The notes beneath the pieces were generated by a model that saw nothing but the letters and a program-made list of their open reading frames with translations, ran no database searches and was not told where the DNA came from. DNA of 64,000 nt from Apis mellifera (taxonomy: Eukaryota; Arthropoda; Insecta; Hymenoptera; Apidae), in the NCBI RefSeq assembly GCF_003254395.2, contig NC_037648.1, forward strand, positions 6,754,135 through 6,818,134, read 5' to 3'. Positions 1 to 15,400 of this stretch are shown here, one piece after another (positions within the stretch are counted from its first letter, which is position 1; each line of letters starts with the position of its first letter). The position numbers and the translations under genes are program-made.

Positions 1-240
1 TTCAAATCGTATAAGAATGTCACAAGCGACTCCTTGGACTTTACGCACTGTCGCGTTCAACGTTCAACCAATAACATTTGTGGTAGGGAGAATTGAGGAA
101 AGTTCAAATATAACGTAGTAATCTCAACCTAACCTTCAGTACTTCCAACGACGACGTCGTAAACGTAACTGGTTGTTGCAGAAAATGAAAGGAAAATATA
201 CTTTGCGACCTACTGAAATTGTATGTGTTTTTATACATTG
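1..240. other. GC-richer island at the left edge; possible promoter or tiny coding exon
   Basis: This stretch is clearly less AT-rich than the 6 kb that follows. It contains the perfect palindrome ACGACGTCGT at 151-160 and a 42-bp sequence (76-117) that recurs at 1407-1448. On the plus strand a plausible acceptor (ttgttgcag, ending at 181) precedes ATG at 185. Twelve codons (MKGKYTLRPTEI) then run to a GTATGT donor at 221. That could be a short first coding exon of a gene, but no downstream partner exon was found in the window. The alternatives are a conserved noncoding element or the end of a neighbouring gene's regulatory region. The island is real in composition; the exon reading is weak. 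Confidence 0.3.
76..117 (+). repeat. 42-bp dispersed direct repeat, copy 1
   Basis: Positions 76-117 match 1407-1448 at 40 of 42 bases in the same orientation. The two differences are g/a in the tagggag stretch and g/c in ttgagg. The flanking bases do not match, so this is a discrete unit and not part of a longer duplication. The origin is not known; it could be a fragment of a mobile element or a duplicated regulatory block. Confidence 0.75.
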
Positions 241-1406
241 TTTGTATGTACATGTGCATATATATATGCATCACATATACATAGATAAGATTTCAAACAT
301 TCATTTTACGTCAGTCGATATGTTTTTCAATCTTTTGATTAACTTGATGAAGTATAGCTAAAGTTCAGAATGAAACAAAAGCAAAGAAAATAAAATTGAA
401 TATATTATATTTTTAATAATTATCTAAAAAAGGAAATTATGTATTAAGAAATATGAGAATGTAATGTTTGCAATTTGTTTTAACTAAATTTTAATTTTTG
501 AAGTTTTCATGAATGTTTTGAATTATGCAAATTTGCAATTAAGTAAATGATACTAAACAAATTTTATAACAAATAAAAAATTTAAATATTGTTTATATTA
601 TAAATAACATAATCATCAAATAAATAATTTTAATTATAAATTTGAAAATTAGATTTGAATTTGATGAAATATATTTATCTAGTTTTTACTTTTTTTTTAT
701 TAATATTTCAAATAATTTAGTTCATAAAATATCTGATAATTATATCTTTCGATTGATTATTTTATTATATTATTTTAATATTAAAATTTTTAATGGAGAA
801 AAATAAAAAAAAGAAGAAAAAAGAAAATATTTTATAGATTTAATATTGAAATTTTTCTAATAAATTAATTACATATAATTAAATTATATTTTTTAATGAA
901 TTAATTCCAGTTAATAGTTTTTTAATTTCATTTAAAAATTATATTATAAGATTTATAAATTATTATATATATCAGTAATTTCGAAATTTATTGTTAACTT
1001 ATTGTACATAATTAGCTACTCTTAAATTCAATTTCTAAAACTATTCGTATCAAATTGTATAAATTGTCAGATAAATTATACAATTATTTCTTCTTTTTAT
1101 AAATTAGTCATTTTTTCCAGTTTTCATAATTGTAAAGGAAATAAACAAGTTAGATATAGTAACTTATGTTTTTAATAGACTTTTTTTTTAAATTAAGTAT
1201 TTCTATTTGTATATCTATTTACTTTAAAGTATTTTATCATATTTTCGAAACAGAAAAAAAATAATAAAACAAACAAATTTTTAAATTTGATTAGAAAATC
1301 ATTTGAAAAATCGATTAAAATTTTACATTATTAATTTTATTAAAAATTGTATAAAATATAAAATTAAAATATTACAAAATATTACATTAGAAATGATTAT
1401 AATTAT

Positions 1407-1448
1407 ATTTGTGGTAGAGAGAATTCAGGAAAGTTCAAATATAACGTA
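1407..1448 (+). repeat. 42-bp dispersed direct repeat, copy 2
   Basis: This is the second copy of the unit at 76-117, differing at two bases. It lies isolated in AT-rich DNA, and a pure (AT)n tract starts about 30 bases downstream. Confidence 0.75.
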
Positions 1449-1474
1449 ATTTTATAATTAATAAAAATATTTTA

Positions 1475-1480
<6 letters not shown>

Positions 1481-1507
<27 letters not shown>
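1481..1507. repeat. (AT)n microsatellite
   Basis: Uninterrupted AT dinucleotide tract of about 27 bases. Confidence 0.9.
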
Positions 1508-1510
<3 letters not shown>

Positions 1511-4500
1511 TGAGTATCTCTTAAAAATTAATTTTTTGAAGAATAAATTATAAATTGTTTCATTCAATAATAATTATAAATTAAATAATATTGCACTTTA
1601 TGAACAATGATAATGATGCGTGATTATCATAATTGAAGAAGTAAGATAATCTAAAATTAGAACCCTCAGTTTTCAATCTAAAAAGAAATAAAATCGCTGA
1701 AACTAGCAGTGTATATAAGATATTATATGAATAAAGATATATCTAGATCACAAATATTATTATTCAAAAATTGATGAATCACTAATCATTGAAATGGAAT
1801 TAAAAAAATTTTATTATAAATTATATAACAAATTATAATTTAGCAATTATAAAGCAATTATATAAGATAAGAAATAATATAATGATAATTATATAATTTT
1901 TCTTATTTAATTTTGTAGAAAGTGTTATAAGAAACTTATAATTCATTATTTAAATTTTACAAAAAATTTTATTAAGTTATATTAAAATTTTATAAATTTT
2001 ATAAGTTAATTAAAATTTTAAATAGTTATATAATATTTTAAATAGTTAAATTTTAAATATTAATTTTATAGATTTAATATTTACATATAAAATATCTTTG
2101 ATTATTTTAATTATATATAATAAAATCTAGTATATTATGTATATATTAATATATGTTATTAATAATTAATAAATATATTGTTCATTTAAATATTAATATA
2201 CTTTATAAATTATAGAAAAAGCTTAAATATAATTTCATTATATTTCTAGAATTCTGTTGTTAAAAATGATGAATATAATGATAATTATATCACATTTATT
2301 CAAATAGATGAATAATTTTATCTTTACTTAATGAAAAAGATTACAATTAAACTTTTGACAGTTATTTATTTTTTGATTAATTTATTTATTATGAATTATT
2401 ATTTTTGATTTATTATAAAATTTATCATTTTATCATTATTCAATTATTAGTTCAATTATTAGTTTATCAAATTTATCATTAGTTGATATTATTTATATAC
2501 TTTTTTTAAATGAATTCTATATGATATATTTAAAATATAGATATAATTTAGATATAATTTATTCTAAATGAATAGTAATATTTTTAATAAAACTGTCAAT
2601 TCAATGCTAGAGAACTGATGATATTGTTGACAATATGTCAAAAGAATATTATTCTAAAATATATAATACAATAATAAAACATGAAATATATTATTATTTC
2701 ATCATAATTAAATATTTTATTCAGATAAAAAAAACATTATTTTTATTATTTATTTTATACTATCTCAAGCGCTTTCATAAAAAAAAGTATCATTACGTAT
2801 AATATTTTTAACATTTAATATCATTCTAAAAAGTATTCCATTTAAGATTTTCCATATTATAATAAATATTTTTCTAAATGCTCAATTGTCTTGGTTATGT
2901 ATTTAATAGTAATTAATAATATGATATAATAATGATTAATATAAATATAAAATAATTTAAATATAGATTTTCGTACTATGTATGGCGTCCATAGCATTAT
3001 ATAAACACATTATAAAAAATATTATAAAAAATTATCATATAATTAAGAAATATATAATTATATATAAGAAATTTTTTTTTTGTTAAAAAAAAATAATTCC
3101 TCAATCCAATAAGTAATTCTTACATAGATAAATATCAATACTATATTTAATATTTTTATTTAAAATTCAAGTTATTACATTATAGATTTAATACATGATA
3201 GACTAATAAGAATTTTACATTATGTTTATAAAATTACTTTTTGAAATTATTTTGTTTTACAATAAATTTATTAAATTAAATTATATTCCCAATTTGCTAT
3301 AAATGGATCTCAATATTTAAAAAAATATTTATACTTTTTATTTATTTATTTTTTATTTTTCTTTTTTTTATTTATGAAACTATTTTAATTATAAATATAT
3401 TTAAATATTTTTTTTACGAAATAAATATATATGAATATTAAAAAATTTATTAGCATTTTGTAATGATATAATTTTCGAGATTCTTTTTTTGTTTTTTCAC
3501 ATTATTTTTATACTTTTATATATTTATTTTTTATAAAGTTAATAAAAATTGGAATAGATTTTTAAACTAACTTTTTTTTTTAAATTAATAGTTAACATTA
3601 TTTATTATTTTTTTCATAGATTAAGAATAATATTTAAGATTATTAAAAATAATACTATTCGATAAATTTTTATTTTATTCGATTTTATAATTACTATTAA
3701 ACATTTATTATACATTTTAATGTATTATATAAATCTGCAAATCATATGAGAATCAATAAATTTTAAAAACAATTGCAATTTAAAAAATGTTTTGTGTTTT
3801 TATGATATATAATTAATTATTTAAAATAATTATTTTTAACATAAAATGATTCTATAAATCGTTCTAAATAAAATTATATAAATATTTATTAATTTCTTAA
3901 ATAATTTATTAAATATTAAATTATTAAAATATATTTAAATATACTTAAAATAATCATTTAAAATAATTATAATTAAAAGGAAAGTACATCCATTTTTATG
4001 ATATTTTTCAATTTATTTTAAAAATTAAGAATCCAAAAGAAAATCTAATTATACAATAGATTTTTTTGCTAAGGAAAGCATCAAAGAAGTTGTAAAATTA
4101 TTTCTGTTTTCAATATATAAATGAAATAGTTTAGCCAACTACGCTGCAATGACAATTGCGTCCATAATGGCAGTTACTTCATTATGATTTCGATTACAAT
4201 TTCGGATTAAATTTAAAAATTTTTAATTAAAAATTTTTTTTAATAAAAAAAGGAGTGACACAGGTTTAACATAAGTTTTATGTTAAATAAATTTTAATAT
4301 TATAATTTTATAATAGCATTATAATTTTTTAAAATTATTTTATTAATTTATAAATGTTAAAAAATATTAATTTATAATATATAATGTTAAAAAAAATTAA
4401 TTTATTTATTACTCATACAATAAATCTTTTATAAATGTAAGCTCAATTGTTTTAAGTAATGGGATAACATAAAATAGTGTAAATGATGATTACATTGATA

Positions 4501-4547
4501 TTGCAACTTGGAAATATTTCAGACTTCGGAACAATTTGTAGATAATT

Positions 4548-4548
4548 A

Positions 4549-4578
<30 letters not shown>
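4548..4578. repeat. (AAAT)n microsatellite
   Basis: About seven tandem copies of aaat. The complement reads as repeated Leu-Phe-Ile-Tyr codons, which explains a spurious hydrophobic open frame on the minus strand here. Confidence 0.85.
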
Positions 4579-4579
<1 letters not shown>

Positions 4580-6497
4580 ACATATTCATTTAAAATGAAA
4601 ATATACAACATTCTAAATCGGTTTATTCCTTCTTCTTTATACAAGTCATGCATAACTTCGAAAAAATTTTCCATAAAATAAGAAAAAATAAACAGGTAGA
4701 TTCTTAAATTCCCAGTGTAAAAAAAACAAGAAATGAATAAGTGGTACATTTAAAAATATAAGTAAATAATTACTATATTATATTTTTAATTATTATTTAA
4801 ATATTAAGGAAACAATATGAGATTTAATTTATTAAATATTATATTAAATATTTTACTTTTGATATTTTAATATATTTTTGCATATTATAAGTATTTCATT
4901 TTTGTATTCTTAAACTTATATTCGCATTAATATCCGCAATCTAATAATAGAAAATTATTAATATTATTATAATTTTTGTTTTTTATTTTTCAATATCATT
5001 AAAAAAATTAATACACAATTTATTTAATTATAATAATTGTAATTAATATTATTTTTAATAATATTAATAATTTTATATTATTTCATAATATAGGATCAAT
5101 AAACGAAATTATTGTTTGTAAAAATAATTTAAAAAGACATCAATATATTTTATATACTGGGATATTTAAAAAGTTAATTAAGAATTTATGTTCTTCAACG
5201 TTCTAATTCTTAATTATCCAATATCCTTTATAATTAAATTCCCAGCTATCCCTATTAAAATATTCGATATCTGATTTATTCTAAATATTCCAATATCCAT
5301 TATGTTACTTTAATTTTCATTTGATAAATAGTATCTAATTTTTTAAATTAGAAACCACAACAAGAAAATATATTTTCGAGAAACAAACACCATTTACCAT
5401 AAGAACCATTCTTATAATTAATTATTATTAATTATAAGATTATTAATTGTTATAATTAATAATTTAATAGTTAGTGAAATCGGGATAATTCTGAAGAATA
5501 CGAACATTGGTAATTTATTTATAAATTTAATATATTCAACGATTCGCATATTTTATACGTAAATCGTGCAAATATATAATATATATAATTTTATGAATTA
5601 ATATTTCATTATACAAATATAAAAAAATACCAAAGTTCGTTCTGATATCTTTGAATAAATATTAAGAAAGAGAAAATGAGAAGATAGAAAAAATTAAAAT
5701 AATATGATATTTTTTTAATAAACAAAATTCGCCTCTAATTTTTCAAATTTAATAGTGAAAGATAGTTTCTGTAAAATTAATTTTTATAAATGACGCAAAA
5801 TTTTAATTTGATAAATGTAATTTTAATTTTAATTTTTTTTATTTTATTTTTTAAAATTATATCAAATGAAATTAGCAATCACGTCATTGTTTTTGTTGAG
5901 CATATATTTTTTAACTTTTAATTCTTATTTTTATCACTATTAATTGTAATGTCTTGTTTTGTAATTAAATATTAAACTATGTAAACATTAGATATGATTA
6001 TTAAATATGTATATATTAGATATGTATATTATTAAATTTGTATTTATTAATATTAAATTAATTATTATTATTCACATAAATAACAATAATAAATAAATGA
6101 ATTGCAAAATAATAATGCAAATTTTTTTTTAATCTGTTCCTAATTCAATTTTCTTCATTCAAAATTATTTTTATATAACATAGAAATATAATTTATTTGA
6201 AAGAAAAAATTATAAATTTATAAAATGATCTCAAAAAATTTCAATTAAATTTTAACAATTTAAATATCACTATAATATAATATATTAAATATAACTATAT
6301 ATAAAAAGAAACTTTTGTTCGTTATTAAAAATCAAAATTTGCTTCTATGTATTTTATTTTGTCCTATTAAACGTATTCAATATGAATTCAATATTACCCG
6401 ACTTCATTCGTTATACAATCATTTAAGACTGTTAAAAAAAGAGACAAACGTGGTTTTATCGAAAGGTTTATTAAAATCTATTCATGTGAACGAAGAT

Positions 6498-9400
6498 TTA
6501 AGCGGCAACTGCTACAGGTGGTGGTTGAAGCATCGATCTTGTAGCGGATGATAATTTCTCTGAAACTAAATGAGCAATGTGGGATGATCTCTTCCAGACG
6601 AATTCGCGCGTTCTGTCGTGGTCATCCGCGCTCTCCACTCGTACCTAATAATTAACAAATTGTTTCTGAATAAGCTTGGATGAAGATTTAAATTCACTTA
6701 GTAGTGTTTTTTAATCATTTTTTTTGCCGGTGTTATTCGATCAAATTAATTATAATTTTACGGATAAGGATGGATTAACATCTGCTGTTTAAATATCTTA
6801 TTGTTAAGTATTTCATAAGATTTATGATTAAATAGATTAAATAATGATGAAGTATTAGAAATTTAAACATTAATTTGATAAATGTAAAATATCGTTATTC
6901 TGAAGATTGAATTTGATTTGTTATGTTTAAACAATTTTGCTCGTTTGATTTTGAAAATTTTATTCGTTAAAGTATGTTTATTGGAGTGCTTAAAGGATAA
7001 ATGATATGAGTAATAAAATTTTTAATTCGAGGAAAGTGTAAGTATAAATTTTAACTTTAATAAAATTAACAGCAAATTAATATATGGTAAAATAACAATA
7101 AAAAATAAATAAAAAATAATAATAATTATAATATATAACTAATAATTATTAATATAAATAATTATTAATATTGTATATTATAGATACAATATTACATATA
7201 TACAATATTACATTAAAAAAAATAAGAAAAAAATATAAAATAAAATTTTTTTGTTCCAATCTTACTAAGATTTTTTATCAAAAATTACCAAGAAGATCGA
7301 ATTAAGAATTTAAGAATTCATTGCGTATATATGCAGTTAGATTGTATGATGATATAAATATAGCATAATTATATATATATAATTAATAATAGATTAATAA
7401 ATTTCATTATAAAATATGAATTTTCAAAATTTTTATACTTTATACACTTTATAATTTTGTTCGTGAGATCATATTAACCTTTTTTTTTTGCAATAAAAAT
7501 TTATTTTGAATATTTATTTAATTTATTTAATTTTTATTTAAATATAATCCAGAAGATATTTAAATGTATATTAATAAATTTTTTTAGAAATTTTTTTACA
7601 CAATAAATATACGAAAGTCACATCTGAAAATTTCAGTATATCATTTAGTACAAGAAAATAGTGTTATTATTAAAGTTATAATTTACAATAGAGATTTTGA
7701 AAATGTGAATCAATCACATCAAGTATAAGACGTTAATTACACATTCGAATATTTAAAATGTTACAGCATAAATATTAACGAGAATGTAATTTGACAAGCA
7801 TAGCATATAGCAACGATAACAGAAATTTCAAAATTCTAATGTAATTCATGCAATAAATTATTTTTGATAAAGTATCTTGTTTGCACTTTTTTAAACCTAA
7901 TAAATTGCAAATATTATTTAGATTGTGTAAATATAATAGATGTAGTATATGTATATGTATAATATATGTATAGTAGATATATGTCATTTAACAAATGTAT
8001 TTTACTATATTATCTTGAAAATTAAAACTAAAAAATTCTATATTATCCTTATCTTGGTTTTTTTATAAGGAATTATCTCATATTTATAATTATCTATCTC
8101 TCTATCTATTTATCTATATATGTATGTATATAAGAAATTTATTATAGCATTAAAATATCAAAATACAAAATATTTTAAATTATTTTCCATACAAGTTTTT
8201 AAGGTTTAGACAGGTAAAAATAAAACTAAAATGTATAATAAAAAATTAATAAATATATATTAATAAATTATATTTATAAGTTATAAATATAAATTAATAA
8301 ATTATAAATATAAAAAAAGTATAAAAAATTATATTATATAAATTAATAAATATATCATCAAAAATTATATCAAAAATATAAAAACTTAAAAAAATATTTT
8401 ATTATATATCTTCTTCAATCAATTTGATACAAAGTTTGTTTTAATATAGTATATAATTTAATATAGAATGGAATACTTTTGGATGGATTTTACAGGCCAA
8501 GATAAACTGAAAAAATTGGTATATAAAAATATTAATTAAAGTTTATTTATTAAACAATTAAAGTTATTATGTTAGATAGAAACAAAATTGTTTTATTAAA
8601 TTCTAATCTCATTTTACTTTAACATGAATTTCATTTATTTATAAGTTAATGAATAAGTTTTATTTTTGTGTACCAATTTTTTTTTTTAATAAAATTGAAA
8701 AATTTTTAGAAGTATCGAATATATTAATATTTTCTACAAGCCTTATGTATAGTTTTGTATATTGGTTCATTTTAGTTAGATAATTTTATGAAATTAAATT
8801 CAGAATTATTTCAAAAAATAACGTATAAATTATAATATTATAATATTGCATGAAATTAAATGTGTAATAAATTCAATAGTAAATTGATATTATCAAATAT
8901 GTATCTATAAAGATATCTATAGAGTTTATAATAATATATATGCTTTTATCGTAACTTCTTCATAAAACATTTATGAATTTTATTTTATTATATCTAAAAA
9001 ATTTATTTTCAAACATTTTTTGACAGAATTTTGCACGAAAAAACTTGGGACAATCAATATAAACATCACAGAATAAAAACTTAATAATTTGACTTAATTT
9101 AATAATAATAAATTAATTTAATAATTAAACTTAATTTCCTAGTTTTTATGTTATTAATATTCTGTATAACTATTAATAATAAAGTATAATATCTTATATA
9201 TATAAAAAAAAGAGTTTTTTTGAGTTCGAAAAAGTATTTTCTTCCCATTAAATTTTAAATAATAATTTTTTTTATGAAATTTTTGTTTTTATATAAATTT
9301 TTTTAATGAAATTGTTTAATATTGATTTTCGTATAATTTTAAATATTATATATGAATTATTAATATTAATTTTAAATATTATATAGAATAGATAATATGT

Positions 9401-12400
9401 TAAATTTTAGAAAATAATTGGAGAAATTTACAGAAATTTAATTTAGAAAATTGAAATAAAGATTAAAGTTCAAACTCTGTTACAAATGCAATTTCTTTTT
9501 TAAATCGGAATGATAAAGTATATCACTCATCATACGATCATGCGAGTATTGATTATAACACAAGATTAACTAATTATTAATTGTTAACTTTTGTACGCAA
9601 GAAATTTTGAATCTTCTATTAACTAATTTAAAAATAAAATTTGTATAAATAAATTTGCAACTATTTTTTTATAATAAGAATAAGAAATGTTAGATTTTAT
9701 TTATATTGCATTTATGTAATAAAAAATGAGATAAATATTCATTATTATCACATAATTAAAGAGAATATATTTTTTAGAAAATTAGTTTGATTATTGTTTT
9801 AAAAATGATTAATTATCTAACCTAACTTTAAAAATGAAAAAAGTTTTGTTCTTTTATAATTCAATTAAATAATCTTTTTTTACTATCAATCAATATATCA
9901 ATATATCTTAAATTTAGAAAAGTAGCGAATTTAAAGGAATTAAAATTTATTTTTTTTAATTTTTTGTTAATCTTTATCTTAATATTTATAAAATAATACT
10001 TTTATTATTTATTACTTTAATTCTTTAAAATAAATTGAAATCTTTTTAATTTCTAAACTATGATTAAAAAAATATATTTTATATTAATAAAAAAAATTTT
10101 ATAAATAAATAATAATTATATATTATAAACATTTATAATGTTATCTTTTTGCTAAATTATATTTAATAAATTATGAATTAATAAATTATAATATTAATTA
10201 ATTAATAATGAATTAATAAATTTAATATTCATATATATTTAAATTGATAAAAATTAATTAAAACAATTAATTAAAACAAAACAGTGAATTTTAAAAAATT
10301 AAAAAAAATGTAAATAATTTAAATGATTATCTGGGATAATAAATAGTAATAGATTATCTTAATTGTTTTTGTGTTATTATTGTTAAATACTTAATAATGG
10401 ATTCTAATCTTCAACAACTTTTTTGAGAATTAAAAAAATTTAAATGTTTCAGATAAATTTCGCTTTGCGTATTAAAAAAAAATTAAAAAAGTTTTTGTGA
10501 AATAAAATTTTTATATCAATAAAAGATATTCAATTTTTATATCAACAAACTAAACTAAACTTAAAATGTCAGGAATAGAGATAACCTTAGATAAAATATA
10601 ATTATACTATAATGAAAGTTTGGAAGTATTTTAGTAATATTCTAATATTAAAAAGTTGAAAATAATAAAATGACATAAAATTTTCTAATTGTAATAATCA
10701 AAATTTATTAAGTTTCATAATAAATTAAGAAGATTCATAGATTTAAATTTCATCCAATTAGTATTAGTGAGGTAAAAACTCATATGATGATATTTTATAA
10801 TATTTATAAATATCTAATTATTATTTATATATCAATTATTAGATTATATACAGCCAAAATACCTTTAGCCAAAATATTTAATTAATATATCAAAAAATAT
10901 TGTATTATAAAAAATATATATCTCTAATTATATATTTATATACTATATTAATTATTTATAAATTATAATATTTTCAGTAATTTTATTACATAGATTTATC
11001 TATGTAAAGATATATTTTTACGTAAAAATTTTTTTAATTTTTAATAAATTATATATTAATTGTTTTAAATAACAAAAAATTAATTGTACAAAAAATCATT
11101 TTGATAATTTTATATATATTATTTTTAATATTATATTCTTTCTATTACAAGCAAACTGATTCAGTATCTATCTAACTTTCAATATCATACTGTAACTAGA
11201 AATTTTATTTATAATATAATTATATTTATTTATTATTAAATTATTATATAAATAAAATTAATATCAGAAGATAATATAAAATATGCATTTATATTTTTTA
11301 TATAAAATATATAAAACATTATATAAAATATAAAATATGAAATATGAAAAATATTATATATTTGCATAAAAATTCATCATTTAATTATTTAATATCATTA
11401 ATATCATTAATATCATTGAATAATTGATTATTATATAAATTGTAATATTATATCTTATATTTTATACTTTATTATTTACTTCCTTTTTCAATTTTCTGTT
11501 TTAGAAATAGCGATAATATATAATAGTTTAATTTATTTATAAAAGTAAATTTGTAAAGTTATTTTACATCCGAATTGAAGAAATAAAATAATGTATATAA
11601 ATATATGATAAATATATATTAAATAATCAAAAAAATTTTATAACTATGATAAAAAAATATAAAATAAAGAATCATTTATAAAACTTATACAAGGTTGTTT
11701 TACAAATATTTAAATATATTTGTTACTTAATTTAAATTATATATATAATTTAAATTATAATAATAGATTAATAATAGATCATATTTACAATAGAATTATA
11801 CATTTTTGCGCATACCATTAAATTAAAAAAAAATAATAATTAAAAATAATTAAAAATTTATAAAATATTTCCGAAAAAATTATCACGAAATTCATAAATT
11901 AAAATTTCTTATTTAATTCTCATTCCCTTGAGATTTTCCTTTCAGATTATTATACAATTACTTATATAAAATGACTTTTATTACTATGTCTTCGTATATT
12001 CTATATTCTATATTATATTCTATATATATATTCTATATTCTACTTCGTATATCTTATAAACTTTATTAATAAGTATGTTATTAAAATTAAGAAAGATAGT
12101 AATTTTAATGAAATTTTGTAAAATATAATGGACTATACATAGATTTAATTTTTTTCTAATAGAATATTTTTTTCAAGTGATAAAATTAAAAATAATCTAA
12201 AAATATATTTTTTTTTGATTTTTAAAAAATTTTGTTTATAATTTTGTAATCAAATATTTTTATATTCGAATATTTTATTAATTGAATATTTTATTATCGG
12301 AACTATATACTATATTCTATTCTAAAAATTGGAAAAATGACTAGAATTATAAAAATGATAGAAATATATAATATTGAAAAATTTAAAAAACAATAGGAAT

Positions 12401-15400
12401 AAAAAATTTCATAACTAATGCATATTCCATTAAATATAAAAAATTAAAGACATTGTGTAATTTGACAATTTTTTCTAAAAAAAATATGAAATTCCATTTT
12501 AAAATTTTTTTATAATTTATAATAAAAATCATTTTTATATCAATTTATTACATTATTTTCTTTAAAATATAAAGTCTGAATTCTATTATAAAATTTTTTT
12601 ATTCGAATTTTTGTATATTTTGTCTTCTAATTCGATAATAGAATATTATAATTAATTATTATAATTAGAATGTTATATGTTATATTATATTATATTATAT
12701 TATATATTAGAATAATTATTTATAATTTTATAATTATTATTTATTTAATTATTATTTATTTTTTATAATTATTATATTATATATTAGAATAATAATTATT
12801 TTATCTGAATATAAGTATAATTATAATTATATAATTATATAATTATATAATTTATCATATATTATATCATAATTATATCATATATCTATTGTCATTTAAA
12901 AAATACATAAAAAAAAATATAAGTTATTATGAAATTAACAAATTCAATAACAGAGAAGTAAGAACGATGATGAAAAGATAAATAAACTGATCGAAATATA
13001 TAAGTAGTTTTGTTTAGATATATTTATTTGAAAATAATATGATAATAATCAAATAACATAATAGCTAAGAAGGAAAAAAGTAGTGGAAAAATTATCATAA
13101 TCAAAATAAATTATAATAAAAAACATGAAAGGAAAAAGACATGAAATGAAAAAGAAAAGATAGAATTGAAAATATTCTTAAACAATTCTCAACAATATTT
13201 ATAGTTTTTAAATGAAATCAGATAAATCATGTGATAATTTAAATAATTTGTGAAAAAATAAAAAATAATAAAATTTATATAAATTATAATAATCTTAGCA
13301 ATAAAAAAATATTTAACATATATAAAATAAGATTTTTCATTTTTAAGAGAATTTTAACAAATAAAAGTTTAAAACAAAAGATTATAGAAAACTAAATTAT
13401 TATCTTTTTATTTATCAACATTAATTTTAAAAGAATATTATTTTAATTTTATGTTTTTTATTTAGATTAAAAATAGTTAATTAGTTAAAAATAAACTAAA
13501 ATAATTTTTATTTAAAAAAATTTTTTTAAATAAATTTAATTCCTTTGTAAATATTTCTATTATCAATTTCTTTTGAAAAATTTATGCCGTATACTGAAAA
13601 TTACTTTTAAAATTTTAAAAATTAAGCTTTGTATCTATGTAATAAATTTTCGATATTATTCAATTTCTGCTTTCAATAATTTTCAATGAATAAATTCTAA
13701 ATTTGAAATATAAGATGATAATAAATAATGATAATCTATCTCTTAATTTATAATCTCTTTAATCGATTGAATTAAAAAATTTTTTCATAGTAAATATAAT
13801 ATAAATAAACTATTATATTATATCTTAAATAAATAATAATACTTAGATAAGTATTAATGTAAAGATTAAATAAATGTTCAAGAGAAAAATATCATATATA
13901 AATTTTTGTATATGATTATTATGATTCTTTATCTATTAAATCTATTCAAAAAAATACTCGTTGATTAACTTACTTGTTTAGGTTGTAAAACTCGAATGGA
14001 ATTAAGGGTAGCAGCACCACCATGAAGAATTCGAAGGCTTAATTTTCCTGACATTTCTGCAGTGGTTGCAGTCGCGCTTCTCAATTCTTTTTTTGCAGCC
14101 CTACCAAATTCCTTTTCGACTTTCAATACAAGAGGACCAAGGGTAAACATCGTTTTGATCATAGTGTGATCGCTCATCATGTTTACTGTTACGTCTCCTG
14201 ATCTTTTAAGGCTTGCAAGTCCATAAAGTGTGGCTTTTGCTTTTGGTTTTTTGGTTTTCTTTATCTAGAAAATTAAAAAAAATAATATTATTATTTATAA
14301 AAAATATTAATAGATCCATCTTTAGCAGTAATTATAATTTTTTTTTAATTAACTTTATAATTTTCATATTTTAATGGTTATGAAATTTTATATAGCAATT
14401 TATGTATGTAATAAATATTTTTTAACTTTAATTATATATTTTTGAATTTTTTTTAAGTTGTATCTATATAAAATTTTAGTTAATATTGTAATAGCTAAAA
14501 TAGATATAAAAGTTAAAAAAAAATATCAATTGATATATAAATATATTATTTTATATTAAATGAAACGAAACAAATAGCAGTGTGATGAAGATAGAAAAAC
14601 TTAATTAAAAAAAAAATTAAATTGAGATTGAAAACTTAATTAAAAAAATTTAAATGTTTATAATTTAAAATGAATAATAATGAATAAATTTCAATCAATA
14701 GTTTTATATATCAATTTTTATATTTTTTCAGTGATTTTTAACAAATTTATTATTTAATATTAATTTTTAATATTTTAAGTCTTTAATGATACTTAGAAAA
14801 TATCTCTAATGAATATATAATATTAATATTCTATGTATCTCTTAGTAATTATTATTTACTTTCTTATTGTGCTAATGATATTTTAAGAAATTTTATATAA
14901 TGTATAATATTAAATAATTAAAAAAGTCGCTTTGTTGTGTAAAAGAAAAATGCAAAAAGTATAAAAAAAATTTTTAATTGCTAAAATAATTATTCTTACT
15001 CTTTTTAATAGAATAGAGGAAAAATGAAAAATATTGAGTTTATAAAAGTTACAATTTTAAAGTTAAAAACTCTTCTTCATTACATTTAGTTTTGAAAATG
15101 ATTGATTATGTTTAATAAAAGTTATCTATTTATAATAATCCAAAAAAAAAAGAAATTTTCATTCTTGATATTTTTTTTTAGAAATATTTGATGAATTGAT
15201 ACATATAAAAATGTATAATTCCAATCCACTATATATCATTTAAAGCTATTTGTAGAACAATATTGTACAGGTTTTACAAATGGTTCTTTGTTATATTTTT
15301 CTTTTATAAAATGAAGAATAGAATATTTTTGATTGCATAATGTATTCACAAGTGTTTCTCATTATTATAATGAGCCAGTATATGACTAATATTTATAATG

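Larger units (their letters stand above)
241..6497. other. AT-rich stretch without a recognisable gene
   Basis: Apart from the repeats listed separately, this is A/T-dominated sequence with frequent stops in all frames. I see no exon with family resemblance and no GC-richer island. On the minus strand its right end is the 3' flank of the group-7-allergen-like gene; an AATAAA (complement of 6353-6358) lies about 140 bases past the stop and is a possible polyadenylation signal, although such hexamers are common by chance here. Confidence 0.6.

Noticed and set aside
6315..6551. 78-residue plus-strand open frame
   Set aside because: It overlaps, antisense, the terminal exon of the group-7-allergen-like gene, which has both splice phase and family resemblance in its favour.
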